64,000 nucleotides of DNA from Condylostoma magnum. Taxonomy: Eukaryota > Ciliophora > Heterotrichea > Heterotrichida > Condylostomatidae. This document shows, piece by piece, positions 25,469 to 38,060 of this stretch. The DNA is taken from positions 141,848 to 205,847 of the forward strand of contig CAKKTI010000003.1 of NCBI GenBank assembly GCA_920105805.1. The letters run 5' to 3'. Each line of letters opens with the position of its first letter. The stretch's first letter is position 1. The notes beneath the pieces were generated by a model. That model was not told the origin of the DNA. It did no database searches and was given only the letters and a program-made list of their open reading frames with translations. A program made the position numbers and the translations under genes.

Positions 25469-26923
25469 TCAAAACAAATTTGAGTACTAACTAAAAAATC
25501 CTTTTGACTTCTTAACTAAGCATTTCTACACAGAGTTCGCATATTGATCACTCTTTACAGTAGCTTTTTAGTCCTTATGACTCCTAGCTTGCATCATTAC
25601 CATTGCCTTTCCTCCTTACTACCATCTTTCTCCGTCTTATATAATTTCCATAGAATCTTATAAATCTTTTCTCAGCTCTAGAATCGTCTAACGAATTGGG
25701 GAAGATTCAATTTCTGCTATCATCTAATCAATCATTTCCTAGGCTTATTTTGACTAATTTTAATCAACTAGCTCGGCAGATTATTTCAAAACTTAAGCGA
25801 CTTTAACTCTGAAATACGATGCAAGTACATCTTCGTTAATTTAGCTGTCATTATTACTAAGTAGCAACTCTAATTCACACACTTAGGATTCATTCCTACC
25901 ACTTCGTATCAAATTATAGCTGATAGTAGCTCTTACAGGGTTTATACTAACTTCTTCCTCTATACTAAAAGGTGACAATTCAACAACAAATACACTTTCT
26001 TTAGACGAATCGCTGTATAAACTAGGCATTTAAAACGTCAGCCCAGTATCAGAAAAAACTTAAGATATACAGCTTTCTGGGTTAGTCGGCATTGACTCTA
26101 GTTAAACAATTACTTTATCAGCAACTAAGGACGTCAATTCTCCCAGACAATTCGCAAAAACTTCTCCTATTTACTCATTTTCCTCTATATAATAAAAGTT
26201 GCCTCCATTGGCTTCGGATATTTGTTATAGTAGGTCAGCATCATGTTCTTAGCCATATCCAAAGCAGTGTAGAATAAACTCTCCAGTAGCACTTCGGGAT
26301 TTATTTATTTATTTAGAAACTCTTTCCAAGATTGAGCTTGCCCAGTTGTCTCTTCCATCAGTTAGCAGTAGAAGACTAGTTATATGGTTCTGCACTCTTC
26401 TCTGTTTCAAGACCTCCAATGCATAAACGATACCAGACTCAATATTAGTGGATTCTCCAGCGCGAAGACTTTATATTTTCTCTGCTAGTTTCTTTTTATT
26501 CTGCGTAGTGCATGTAGTTAGTTTAATTTACCTTTATGCTTAGTCTGAGAATTTAATAAGGGAAAATCTGTCCTTATCTGTTAAGTTGTCGATTATAAAG
26601 AGCAGTGTTTGCTTGCATTAGTCTAGTTTTATATATGTCATACTTCCACTAACATCAAGAACACATATTAAATCAATTCCTAGTCTTGAGTTACTTGTGT
26701 CTTCAGTACTTGCAAAAGATGCTTTTAATTGTAGTTAGCAAGGGATTGTTTAAGTGTTATTTTTTACTGATTATACTAAAGGCTTGATTGAAGCTTGTAT
26801 TACAGTATTATCTGAGTGTTATTGTGGATCTACTACATTTATATAGTCATCATCTTTGAATCTTAACGTTTTAGAACGCTTAACATACGGATTAAAGTGT
26901 TATTTGCTTTTGCAACTACCCAT
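25469..26923 (-). CDS. Von Willebrand factor A domain protein, probably N-acylated
   Basis: The minus-strand product has about 484 residues. It begins MGSCKSK, a typical N-myristoylation site with an adjacent palmitoylatable Cys, so membrane attachment on the cytosolic side is likely. A VWA domain occupies about residues 80-260: the MIDAS motif DVSGS is at 90-94, with TNIESG and LLLTDGRD further on. The domain order (short N-terminus, VWA, beta-rich and helical C-terminus) resembles RING/copine-unrelated plant and protist 'VWA + vWF-CA' proteins, but no RING finger is present. It ends SQYSNLF before TGA. The function beyond metal-dependent protein binding is unknown. Confidence 0.85.
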
Positions 26924-27283
26924 TTTTTATTATCAGATTTGATTAGATTAAAATGGGGTAGAATTATATTATAGTAATAAGGAATTACTGTCCTATAGCT
27001 TATTAATAAATAATTATTTGAAAATACACAATAATTCTAGTGAGGTTTGATTGAATATCTGATTTTACTATTTATTACAGGTTAATAGCTCTTAATTTCT
27101 CTTTTATGCAAAATAATGCTATTAAGTAAAATATCCCATTATCCACTATATAAAGCACTTCTTACTAAATTATAAAAACGAAATAGAACTTATATACTTA
27201 CTGTACAATCAACTTAATTAATTAAAATTATCATATTTTACAATCTTAAACACTATCAACTTCTTCCATACTAAATAAAAGTA
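26924..27283. other. Divergent intergenic region
   Basis: About 360 AT-rich bases between the VWA start (minus) and the small gene at 27284 (plus). It probably contains promoters for both. No motif was identified. Confidence 0.4.
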
Positions 27284-27679
27284 ATGGAACATTTTAACGA
27301 TGATTCTGTAGTTAATGAATCAATAACTCACCATAACATTCCTCTACAGAGCAAATACTTAACAGGGGCAAAAGGCAATAAGATAGATTTTAGCCGTCCT
27401 CAATGCCTAGTAAAAGAATACACTCCTGCTATCTGAAAATCTCCTTACCAAACATTTTACTCTCCCAAGAAAACGAATAAAAAGGCAAAATACACAAAGC
27501 TAAAATACAGAATAGCCAGTAATTCAGCTCAAAGCTCACCTACTAAAAGCCTTAAATATAGAAGAAAAGATAAAAAATATACAGGATTCAGTTTGTACAG
27601 CACAGTAGTATGCTAAACTATGCCAAGATATCAATTTTAAGCAAAGATTAATAAGTTTTAATATACTGAATCTAACTAA
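27284..27679 (+). CDS. Small basic hypothetical protein
   Basis: An open frame of roughly 130 codons starts MEHFNDDSVVNESITHHNIP and is rich in Lys, Tyr and Ser (KKTNKKAKYTKLKYRIASNS). One in-frame TGA reads as Trp. The end is uncertain (TAA near 27675). It converges with the P450 remnant and may overlap its 3' end. No family was recognised. Confidence 0.5.
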
Positions 27680-28610
27680 CGTCTGCTGAATCTGATTAGC
27701 ACATCTTTTTATGGAACAGTGTTCACATTTTGAACCATTGTAATTTCCTCTTATTAGCTATCGAAATCTACTCTAAATTTCTTAAAAATAGCTGCTAATG
27801 CAATAGTAACCTCAGCATTTGCGAAATTACTACTTAGGCAAACCCTTCCCCTTTAAAATCCAAATGGCTGGAAATGTACACCTCTGCTTTTAGGGTCTAT
27901 AAACCGATCAGGATTAAAGAGCTAAGGTTGATCCCAGTAGTCGGGATGATAGAATATTTATGGAAAATAGGCAAGTATTTTGTTCTATTACATAGTCACC
28001 AGGTAATGGAATTTCTTCCTCTCCGCTATATCTCATAAGCCCCTAGACATAATAAGTATATCTCAAGGTCTCATCGATGAAGTTTCTTGAATATAGCATT
28101 TATCTGATAAAACTATGCTCGACTGTACTATAATCTCCTAGACTGTCTATTTCTTAGTGCAGTTTTTCCTTGATTTCAGGATATTTCGCCAGAAAGTAAA
28201 ACAACCAATTTAGCAGATATCCAATTGTGTGAGTTCCCGCAATAGCCAGAGTTCGCATCTAATCTACAGTTTCTTCAAAATCTTCTAACTCCAGCAGCTG
28301 TTAAGTAATATTATTAGTCACTTTTTTACTTGAATTATCTTTAGTTTCTTATATTATTGACTAAAAGCTTTACTCTGCTCTGTGGAGCATTGAATGCCTT
28401 TCTTTTCCTTCTTCAATCGGTCCCAAATACAGCACATTTGAAAACAGATTCCAGTAGTTTTCTATTTATTCAATTTACTCTTTGCATCATTGTAAGGTTT
28501 CCTAGCTCTTATGAATCAATGGGGTATAAGGGAATTTTGGACCTGAGTCTCCTAGCCATAAATCCAATTATTATTATATAAATGTCCTATACACTTTTCC
28601 AAGCTCAAAT
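27660..28610 (-). pseudogene. Cytochrome P450 remnant
   Basis: P450 landmarks are visible on the minus strand in order: I-helix AGTHTIGYLLNWLFYFL, K-helix ExxR in DETLRYTYYVQG, the FNPDRFIDP segment, and a heme-Cys region PFGFQRGRVCLS. Only about 300 residues are present, against 450-500 in the family, so the N-terminal anchor and early helices are missing. A +1 frameshift near 27960 separates the ExxR part from the FNPDRF part; no GT-AG intron of 15-16 bases fits there. The heme motif is one residue longer than usual and lacks the Gly after the Cys. It is probably a dead gene. Confidence 0.7.
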
Positions 28611-28838
28611 AAACTAATTTTGTATATTAATTAATGAGGTAAAGAAAATATGAAATTTAGTAAAAGCATCTCCACCAATCTGTATCTGATAACTAAGTAT
28701 TATAAGACTTGGTTAATACAGCTTTTTAGTCATTATAAAATTATAACACTATAAATATTAATATTTAATCAGAAGTGTATATTACTCAGTTAAACCCTCT
28801 CAATATAGTACAGAAGAGGTGGAGACGATCCTCACATA

Positions 28839-29024
28839 ATGAAACAATTTACATTATAATAATCCGACCAATCTACATATAAATTAGCCATAATTCAAGA
28901 CTTCCAGCAAATATAAAACTGCAGAAATACGTAAGACAGTTTCCTTAGAAGACTAAAAAATATGCTAATAAAACTCATTATACTGGACAACCCGCATCCC
29001 AAAAACCTGTATCAACCAACTTAA
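28839..29024 (+). CDS. Short hypothetical ORF
   Basis: A 61-codon frame starting MKQFTLQQSDQSTYKLAI and ending before TAA 29022-29024 is immediately followed by TGA. It reads as protein-like but has no recognised family. It lies alone in a 650-base stretch between the P450 remnant and the FOP-like gene. Confidence 0.25.
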
Positions 29025-29288
29025 TGAACAAACAAAGCATTTAGTTTAAATAAATAAATTACACTTTAAACTCCAAAGGAATTCGTATCAAAGGGGACCC
29101 ATCAGGCATATACTATCACTTTGGAATCTTGTTAAAAAAATTTACAGTTTTCTGTGTATGTGTGTCTTATTAAAGCCTAGAATTAGACTTTAAAGTGCTA
29201 CTTGCTACAACATTTCCTTGAATCAAGCGGTCTTAGGATAACACTTAGGCTTGCTTGCAAATACTACATCCCATTATTATTAATATTA

Positions 29289-30092
29289 CTACTTTGCTCT
29301 TTTGACCTCCTCGTAAAAATCGTAGTCCTCTAAGGCCAAAGAGTCAACACTAGGATCCACTCCCATTGAACTCCCTACGCTTTCTGTCCATGCATTGCTT
29401 TCTATTAGATCTCTCGGACTCCTGCTTTGCTCAATATCGTCCTGACTGATGTCCTCTTATATATCACTGTGTAAAATTTACTCAAAATCATCGCTGTATG
29501 TGTCCAGTTAAGCGGCTTACTTAGGGGACTCTTTCTGCTTTATGGAGTCAAACTGCTTATCAATTTCCATAAAGGCATTTCAGCTTTAATTACTCGGATT
29601 TTACTGTTTTGGAGGGTTTTTAAGGGGTGGAAAGCCCCCTATATCTTATTTCACTGGTGGAAGTGGGTCAAGTTTCGACTTACTTGGCTCTTAGATCTTT
29701 TTTTCCTCTTTAACAGGAAAATTTGGCTGTTTTTATCGGTTTTTGAACTGCTCAATTAGATTATAAATCATCGGAGTGCCGGGCTAACTTTAAATGTTAA
29801 GTTTATCCTACACAGTTTTCCTCTACACCTCTAAATTAGTCTTTCCCTCTGCCACAAACACCTTCTAAGTATTGCTGATTTTAAACGTTTATATGAAATC
29901 CTTGAAAAGCTCACATACGATTTTCCCTTGATCTGTTTTTAAAGCTCGGGCACCTTCCCCCTCGTTGCTCAGGTTTTTAGAGTCCTCAGATTAAATTGCC
30001 TCGAATACATTAGAGCGCAGTTGGGCTCTAATTGGATCTAAGACGCCGCTGCTGTCTAGGCTTTAGATTATCATTTCCTTTAAGTCCTCCAT
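29289..30092 (-). CDS. FOP/CEP43-like centrosomal protein
   Basis: The minus-strand product of 267 residues starts MEDLKEMIIQSLDSSGVLDP and continues with AQLRSNVFEAI. This matches the N-terminal dimerisation/LisH region of FGFR1OP (FOP) proteins, which sit at centrosomes and basal bodies and are conserved in ciliates. A second helical part (GKIVCELFKDFIQTFKISNT) fits the rest of that domain (to about residue 95). The remainder is polar and likely disordered, rich in Pro, Lys and acidic residues (LDPLPPVKQDIGGFPPLK). The stop is TAG followed by TAA. It is divergent from the next gene, with start codons 42 bases apart. Confidence 0.82.
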
Positions 30093-30134
30093 TTTAAATT
30101 TAGGGATTACAGGAAATACATTTTAGTTAGAGAG

Positions 30135-30608
30135 ATGCATAGGATATCTTTGCATTTGGATGTAAGAAGAGATAAGAGGTTTTCGTAGCCGAGCAGTCCT
30201 AGAAATTATGTATAGGATAGACAGTATATGAGGACCAAAGAGAATATTAAGACTAGGAGGAAATATAAGAGAGTGTATTAGGAGTAATCATGCGACTTTT
30301 TTGAGTAGTTTACACCTTGAGAAACTGGTAGGAAAGATGCAAAGGAGGTTTAGGCTGTTTGTTTGTAGTAGAAAAGAGTTGAATTGCCTAAGATTGAACA
30401 GGTTTAGCAGTGCTTTTTTATTAATAAGTATGCGTTGCCTAAGAAATTGGTTTAGTAAAGGAGGTAAAGGGCTAGTGTTGATTACACCTTGCCAGATCAT
30501 TTCAATCGGTTTTAAACTCCTACGGAGTTTAGATCAAGTGTTATTATTAGTGAAGATAGAAAGTTTAAAGGGAGAAAATTAAAAAGTTGTGCATATAATA
30601 GATATTAA
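30135..30608 (+). CDS. Hypothetical basic protein
   Basis: About 157 residues, starting MHRISLHLDVRRDKRFSQPS and rich in Arg, Lys and Gln. No family was recognised. The frame is continuous with TAA/TAG as Gln and one TGA as Trp and ends at TAA 30606-30608. It shares a very short divergent promoter with the FOP-like gene, which may imply co-expression. Confidence 0.6.
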
Positions 30609-30648
30609 TAATTAAATACTCATAGTTTTATAGATTGCGTTATTGTTT

Positions 30649-30927
30649 ATGTAGCTGGCTGTTGTTAATTCTTTTTACACACTTTTTATAAAGTTTTCAC
30701 TATCAAGTTAAAAAGTATGGTGATGCTTTGTATTCCTATTGAAGTGCATGTTGAGATTACTATAAAATACTCTATTATATCATTTTAGTATCCTTTGAAT
30801 ATGTGTTTTAAAAGGAAAAGGGAGGCAAATATACATAGTTGTATTATTTCTACTATAATTTGGACTATATTATCTAATCTTCGTATAAAGGGCATGGAAG
30901 TTAACAGGTAAAGTATCATCTAACTAA
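30649..30927 (+). CDS. Small putative membrane protein
   Basis: A 92-codon frame reads MQLAVVNSFYTLFIKFSLSS and further hydrophobic segments (FVFLLKCMLRLL; IYIVVLFLLQFGLYYLIF). Two TGA codons fall as Trp. No family was recognised; hydrophobic AT-rich frames can be open by chance. Confidence 0.3.
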
Positions 30928-31045
30928 AAATTACTATTGAGTTATGACATAAATTCATAAAAACCTAGAAATTCGCAAAGTTTGTAAGGGCTAATTGGAT
31001 TATCACGTAAAAAAATCGTCTCAATACATATAAAAAGTAGTAAAA

Positions 31046-33961
31046 CTAATTTTACTTAAACTCATAGAACAGTGTTTTAATTTTACTTGTATTTAAGATA
31101 TCTTTGTACTTACAGCACATATACATCATAATCGGTGTAATTATAAACAAAATTGCCAGAAATATACCAATAATGCTACTAATTGTACTTATTAAGTCAG
31201 TTGATTAAATAGATGCGATTTAAAATGCACTGAAAAAGCCTATTTCTAGATAAAATACAATCCAAGCCCTTATGAAGAAATTATAGAAGTATAATTAAAT
31301 AGCTTTATCACAAAATTACTTTAAACTGCTAATTTTCATTTTTCATAGTACTAAAATAATAGGTAATGGAATTAAGGCTAATACTAAAAAACTACAATGC
31401 TTTCCTATATTAACTAAAAGTTGACCATTATCAAATCCATTTCTATTGATTAAGCCATAATCTAATTGCATTTCATCAGTACTAAAACTATCAAATAAAT
31501 TAGGTATTATATTATAGTTTAATTAGGAGCTTAGAAAGTCTGATAATTGCATTGTCATATGTATATTTGATAAAGGAATAAAGCCTGATACTTATATAGA
31601 TCCGATTAGACCTCATAATTAAGTAAATTTGCCAGATATACATCCTGATACAAAACTCATAGCAACAATAATCTTAATAAATATTTCAAAAGTCTCTATA
31701 AAACTTTCTTCATTTTCCTTGTCTTCTTATAGTATACACTACTACTAATATAAGTGCCCATTATATTCTATTATAACTTCATACAGCCCCTTAATATCAT
31801 TACTGAATTAAACATGATATACTTTATCTTAAATTTAGCTTAATTAGAACTTCTATGCAACTCCATTCTTAACAACCTATACCAGATCTTGATTCATTTA
31901 AAAGTTTAGCTCTTAAAAGTTGATAATAATGCTTTCCTCTTAACAGTTAATCTCAAACTTCAATTAAACATTAATACATACTTGCAAATCAGAGTCTCAC
32001 TACTTTCTTGATTAACATCTATCACATTTAAATGCATTTCTAATATACTGGCACTCTTCACACCCCCAAGGACACTCTACACAATCTAAACTCCCAGAAT
32101 AATCAGTATAACCATCTACACACTAGCATGCATTATCAACAAGCACAGAGTTAATAGGGCAATAACAACTATTCCCAGCTCTCCTGAACGTCTGCTTACA
32201 CTCGCATTTTCCTTATACCAATTTCATATTCTAATCCATGCATTCCTTACACTGCATTTATATTCCATCATAACAACTGGCACATGGAGATACACATTCC
32301 ATACATTAATTATACTAAGTATCAACTCACTTATCATCCCCACACTCTTAAACACATTACCCACTATCATTTTTGTACCCCACTGGACAACTACACAACG
32401 CATTTTTATATCTATCCAATTAACACCCAATCTCACATTCCTAAGGACACTATTAACAACTGTACTCTCCTTCCTCATAGCTCTGATAGAAATTATCATA
32501 GCATACACACTTTCCTTGTATTTCTCTTGAGTTTTCAGGGCATTCACATTAAACACCGTTTTAATTAGCGTATGTTGGATTACAATAACACTTTCCCTCC
32601 CATGCAAAGCTTTTGATATCAGCACAACTGATACAGAACTCCCCGTTTAGCCCGGAGCATTCCTAACACGGTAATTAGCACTTAAAGCATTTCATTTCCT
32701 CAAAATTCCTATAAAACCCTGGCTGGCAGTCCTCAATACACCTACCTTGCTGCGTATATGCGCCTTCTTGACACTATAAACATCCAGTTTTATCACATTT
32801 TTAGCAGTTTTCCTCACATTTTTAACACTCTAGCTCAGGATACTCTAGAATATTGAATCAACCCTCAATGCATTCACATTTCCCTGAGTAAGCCTATGCG
32901 TTATCATCATTACAAGAAGTGCATGCTTAGCTTCCACTTCCTATACAAGTTGAGCATGGCTCATGGCATTATAAGCATGCAGGAGGAGAATTATTGCTTT
33001 CATAATACCCGACTGGGCAGTAACTAACACATTACCCTGAGCTGTTTATATAAAATCCGTTATTGCACAAATTACAGTACCCATCCGCACATACACTGCA
33101 ATTATCAGGACAGCATATACCAAGTTGATAATCAGCCCAGAAGCCTAAAGGACAAAAGCACTCACCGTTCTGTAGCTCACTTATTTAACTTCTACAACTC
33201 AAACAGTCAAATATGCCAGTTCACTTGCATGTTTGACACAATTCAAAGCAGGTTAAGAGAATCTCCGGGGGGCATTGTAAAGGAATGTTGTAATGGCAGA
33301 TTGAGTTGTATTAGAGGTCTTGACAAAATGACTGACATGTACTGAACTTTTTCTAATTGGAGTCTAGAATATAAAACTCAAGCAATTAGCCTGACCAGTT
33401 TCCTCCTCCTAGGATATTAGAAGTGCTTACTACTGTTTCTTGGTAACACTGTTCATTTGTGGATATTATTTATAGGTTATTAACCACTCCTAGTTCTACT
33501 TCTAAAAGACTTTAAGCATTGCAGCTGATATTAAGAAAAATTAAGCATCATTTATTTTATTCGAGTAATATTCCTGTTTCTAGTGAATAATTTTGTATTT
33601 GAACATGCAGAGAAAAGTCATTATCTACATAGATTTTTAGTAATTCTTGGGAATTATTATACCGCTTGAATAATTACCCTGGGTTATTCACTGTTATATA
33701 CATTTGGATATTTATAGTCTAAGAGAATTTCTCAACAAAGTTGATAGATACTTACTTATTAGGTTGAAACACCGCATTTTTACCCTTAGTAACAACATCT
33801 TATACTTCAAAAGAGCTTGATATACCATTGATACAGCTAAAATTAGTGGAACTTGTAGTCACAAGTGGATTGAAATCCTAAAAATCAGAATTTTCATCAA
33901 ATTCTAGAAAAAAATCAAAGGAATTGCACAAAATTCAATGCTTCACTAAAAAAAGTAACAT
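31046..33961 (-). CDS. Cysteine-rich (furin/EGF-like repeat) membrane protein
   Basis: The minus-strand product of about 971 residues begins with a signal-like segment (MLLFLVKHWILCNSF). An N-terminal domain of ~200 residues precedes a long Cys-rich region (about 230-620) with furin-type spacing, for example CHEPCSTCIGSGSQACTSC and CVSPCASCYDGIQMQC. A beta-rich region follows, then four or more hydrophobic helices near the C-terminus (SFVSGCISGKF; FLVLALIPLPIILVLW; IGIFLAILFIITPIMMYMCC). Proteins of this kind are common ciliate surface proteins; the function of this one is unknown. The end is TAG at plus-strand 31046-31048. Confidence 0.8.
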
Positions 33962-34170
33962 TTTTATATAGGACTATAAAAAAATACTATATCATTGCAA
34001 AGCTAAGTTTTGATATACCCAAAACATCTTATATTGACACTTTTATATTCCTAATTAATACACATCCAAAAATCATTAATTCCTTATTGACATATCCTAA
34101 AAACCAGCGAAACTCCTACACATTCTCTCTTCCACTTCCTAATTCAATACATAAATATCTTTAGAAGAAC
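33962..34170. promoter_or_regulatory. Divergent promoter region
   Basis: About 210 bases between the start codons of the Cys-rich membrane protein (minus) and the TPR protein (plus). By position it must contain both promoters. No specific element was identified. Confidence 0.4.
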
Positions 34171-37100
34171 ATGGCAAATAAGGATTTAACAAATTTTAAA
34201 ACTTCGAATCACTTCAGACCTAAAAAAACTGTTAGAATAAGCCACAGAAGAACAAAATCGAGTCTAGGGCAGTATAATTTACAGTAAATAATATACACAC
34301 AAAACCCCCTAACCTAACTAAGCAGTTCATTCAATAGGGGCACCACACTAATAAAAAGACATAGAAACCTGAGTAAAAAAACCAGAGCAGTGCGATGCTC
34401 CTCAACCCTAAGCTCCAGAAAAGAATCCCCAAATCCAATAAGCCCAAATCTTCACGCTACTCAATTACTATTGTAAGGAAGCTAAGAACTCCAAAGTCAA
34501 AATTACCGCTAAGCATTAAAAACTTACTAGCAATGCTTAATTGCCCAACCTCAAAACACTGAAGCATTGTACAACAAAGCTGTGTGTTTAATGCACTTGT
34601 AAATATACAACAATGCAATCACTGATCTCATGCAGGTAATTACTATCACTCCTAATTACAACGATGAGCTGTATATTGCCCTGAGTAGTTGTTATATAGC
34701 AATCGGAGACTTTGTGTCGGGAATTGGGGTTATAACTAAAGGAATCAAAGTGTTTCCTTAGAATGCTTCACAATACGTGCTTAGAGGAAAAATGTGAGTA
34801 CAGTAATAAAGAGTCCGCAATGCTAAGCAAGATTTTAAGTAAGCTATTAAGTGTGATTAGAAGAGTGGGCAAGGTCTACTGGGAATAATTGAAATTTATA
34901 TATCGGAGAAAAGTTGAAACAAGGCTTTGAGGTATTTAAACTAAGCTGTTAAGCTGGAAGATGTAAAGACTTAAGCGTTGTTTAGGAGAATGAAGATTTA
35001 TTACGAGATGTAATAGTGAAAGTAAGCGTTAAGTGATACAAGTGAATATACTAGGATAGTATAGGACAATCCAGAGGCATTTTATATAAAGGGGAGAGTG
35101 TTGTGGGAAATGGGTAGAAAAAGTGAGGCTTCTGTTTGCTTTGAGTAAAGTATAAAGCATGATAATGAGAAAAAGTATTTTGAGGACTCTATATATTTCT
35201 TAGGGATGATAAAGGTGAGTTTTAGGGAGTATTATGATGCTATTAGAGTGTTTGATAGAGCGAGGTATAGTAAAAATCAGAATTAAAAGTATCTTAGGAG
35301 CTTTGCTTAGGCTATTATTGATCTGATGAAAAAGAACTATGAAAATGCGGTTAAGGTGTTTGACTATCTTGAGTAAAACAAGCCTGATATCATGGAGGAT
35401 TATCAGTACCTAGTCCTCGTATGTCGGGCATATGCTAGAATAAACCTAAACTAACTTCAAGAGTCTTTATAGGACATACAAAAAGCATAAAAAGTGTAGG
35501 TTTTAGAGAATGCGTCTAAGTTTAACTTGCTGATAGTAAAAGGCCTGTTAGAGTTTAATAATCAAAATCTCAGAAAATCAAATAAGCTGTTTTTAGACGC
35601 TTAGAATGTAAACGGAATATCATATGAGCCATTAGCCTACCAAGCAATTATCTACATGAAATATCATCAAATACAGTTAGAAAAGTACAAGAATAGCATG
35701 AGCCAGGCTATGGATTTAATAAATCAAAGCATTCAGGTAAAGGATTCAGAGCCTATCATGTACTTCCTAAGAGCTGTACTGTCCTATTACCAAGAAAATG
35801 TAATACAGGCAATCCCAGATATTGAGTCGGCTATTGAAAAAGCTGATGAGAATATAACAGATCATTACACTCTAAGAGGACTTTGCTATGCATACCTGAA
35901 ATTCTACAATGATGCAATAAAAGATTTCTCTACATTAGTAAAAATTGACCCAGATAACCCAGATGGATACTTTTATAGGGGGAAATGCTACTTTTTAGTA
36001 GGAGATTTTGAAAGTGCTTATGATGACTATAAATCTATGACTTAAATGAGGCCAAATGACTGAGAAGTACACTTGAACTAGGCAGTTTTATTCATGAACT
36101 GTGAGAATTTCCAATAGGCAATAAATTCGTTACATACTGCCTTACAATGTGAATTTACACAAATTTCATGTTTTAATTTAGTCATTTGTTATATGTACCA
36201 ACATAATATAAAAAAGGCCAAAAGTATTTACTAGAAGATTCAAATGGATTCTGAGTAGCAGCAGTACGATATAGTTTTTCTAGATATAATAAACAGTTTA
36301 CAAGGTAAAAGAAGAAACTTAAAAAAGCTACTAGACCAAATCAATTCGATTAAAGAAGGATGTGGATAATTATTTTGATAAAGTGACTTTTATTGGTATC
36401 GAGGTATCATTTTATACTACTTAGGACAATACTAACTAGCCTAACTAGATTTCAGAGAGTCTTTAATACAGAAAAGTGACAGTTTATCGTAAGATAAAAT
36501 GCTTTAATTCTAAATAGAAGCTATTTATAACATGGGACTATGCAGAATAATGCTAAGTGATTACGAGTAAGCAATTGATATCCTATAAGAACTCATATAT
36601 GCAGCTTAGGAGGAGGACAAGGCAGAGATTTTCCTACTCCTAGCATGTTTATACATACTGACATAGAAAAGGGATAAAGTACAGCAGAATTTAGTATCAG
36701 CAGCGAATATGAATGAGAATCTAATAAGAAGATTTCTAGACTAGAGATATGAAAAGTAAATTTATCCTTTAAATTGCAATATTGGCCTATCCACCTTCTT
36801 TTAAGCAAGCACGCTGCAATTAAATGGGGATGACTATATAGCTCTTAGACCAAGTTTTAGTTACCCCCTGCCTGAGTTTCCGTCCCTGTAATTTAATATA
36901 GAGGAAAAAGTACTGTAGTATTTTGAAGTAGACTCTATACAGTTCAAACCCGAAGCCCCCTGGATAAAGCGAGAAAAGGGTTTGATATAATTCACGGAGA
37001 GATTTAATACAGAAGAAAGTTAACAATACAGTGTTTCAGACTACGATGAAATAGAAGCTCAGTAAGAATAGAAAAGCAACAGTGACTCATCAGCTAAAAT

Positions 37101-37266
37101 AATACACAGAAACTACAAATCAATGATTAACATCGCAAACAACTGGGACGATTTTTCATAAGTCGGGGAAATCGAAAACTCCAACAGTCAATCCAGCTTA
37201 GAGGAAGACGTAAAGATTCCTGAGGACCTAGAAAACCTTATAGCTTCCTTCTGTAATAATGTTTAG
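34171..37266 (+). CDS. Tetratricopeptide repeat (TPR) protein
   Basis: About 1031 residues. The first ~100 residues are basic and Ser-rich (likely disordered). TPR units then run from ~105 to ~800, for example AQPQNTEALYNKAVCLMHLQ, GDFVSGIGVITKGIKVFP and PDNPDGYFYRGKCYFLVGDF. TPRs form a superhelix for protein binding. The acidic C-terminal ~200 residues carry no recognised domain. The gene is continuous only when TAA/TAG are Gln. It ends at TAG-TAA (37264-37269), converging on the isomerase-like gene. The specific complex is unknown. Confidence 0.82.
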
Positions 37267-37319
37267 TAATTTTAACCGCCATCTTACATCACAGCATAAA
37301 AAACGCATAAATTTCTAAC

Positions 37320-38027
37320 CTACAACCTGAAATGGCCATCAATAGAATATCCTTCCTCACTTCTAATCTCCGCCCTTAAGTTAATCTCTATCGACTTCCT
37401 GTATAAGCTGTATTTCAAAAGCTAGTAAACCTCGATGTTCTCCCCGAACCTAGCAACATGATTAGCTAATTAAAACGCTCTTCCCAATACCTCGTCCTCA
37501 AGACATGCAATATCTACTATATTCTTCTGCACAGCCTCTTCCACGTCAAACACCTTCCCAGCTAGTACCAAATCTTACACAGTTTTCTTATCCAACTTTG
37601 CCTTTAGTAAGGAAGTTGCTCCCTCCGGTAGAGGGAGCCCCAGTATGATTTCAGTCAATGCGAGTTTGGTTTAGTTAGAATTCTAAATCCTGTAGTCGCA
37701 GGCCATTGCCAGCAATAGCCCTGCTCCTATACATTTCCCATTGATAGCGCATACTGTAGGCACTCCGTATGACAAAAGCCTTCCTAGTAGTTTCATCATT
37801 TAAGCGTAAAGAAAAGGAACACAGTTAGGCCCGTTCTGTCTAATTCATTTCAAGTCTAATCCGCCTGAAAAGATTTTAGAGTTTTAGCCTGTAAAAACCA
37901 CCACCTTTGGACCCTCTTTTTACTCTATACAGTGCAAGGCGGATTAGATCTAGTCGATTACTTGCACTGTAAAGGAAAAAGGGATCTCGATTAAGTATAC
38001 AGGAGATTATTCCTTAACACTTACCAT
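37320..38027 (-). CDS. Enoyl-CoA hydratase/isomerase family protein (second copy)
   Basis: The 235-residue minus-strand product is a crotonase-fold protein. Oxyanion-hole segments are SKIFSGGLDLKW and VCAINGKCIGAGLLLAMACD, and LTEIILGLPLPEGA follows at the usual place. It differs clearly from the copy at 24111, so the two are old paralogs. The start codon lies 33 bases after the TAA of the upstream NAA25-like gene, in the same frame and with no TGA between. TAG at plus-strand 37320-37322 is taken as stop. Confidence 0.83.
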
Positions 38028-38060
38028 TATACTTAGTAGTACATTTAAATAAAAAACGAC

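Noticed and set aside
27940-28040. A 15-16-base intron explaining the P450 frameshift
   Set aside because: The only GT...AG candidate of 15 bases would not change frame and would remove a conserved-looking segment.
28357-28581. P450 C-helix-like WRRKRKAF segment on the minus strand
   Set aside because: It is in a different frame from the continuous frame carrying the I-helix; the latter reads coherently through the same bases.
32224-32625. Long standard-code ORF on the minus strand inside the Cys-rich gene, plus its plus-strand shadow at 32284-32568
   Set aside because: Out of frame with the Cys-rich repeats; the regular Cys spacing identifies the real frame.
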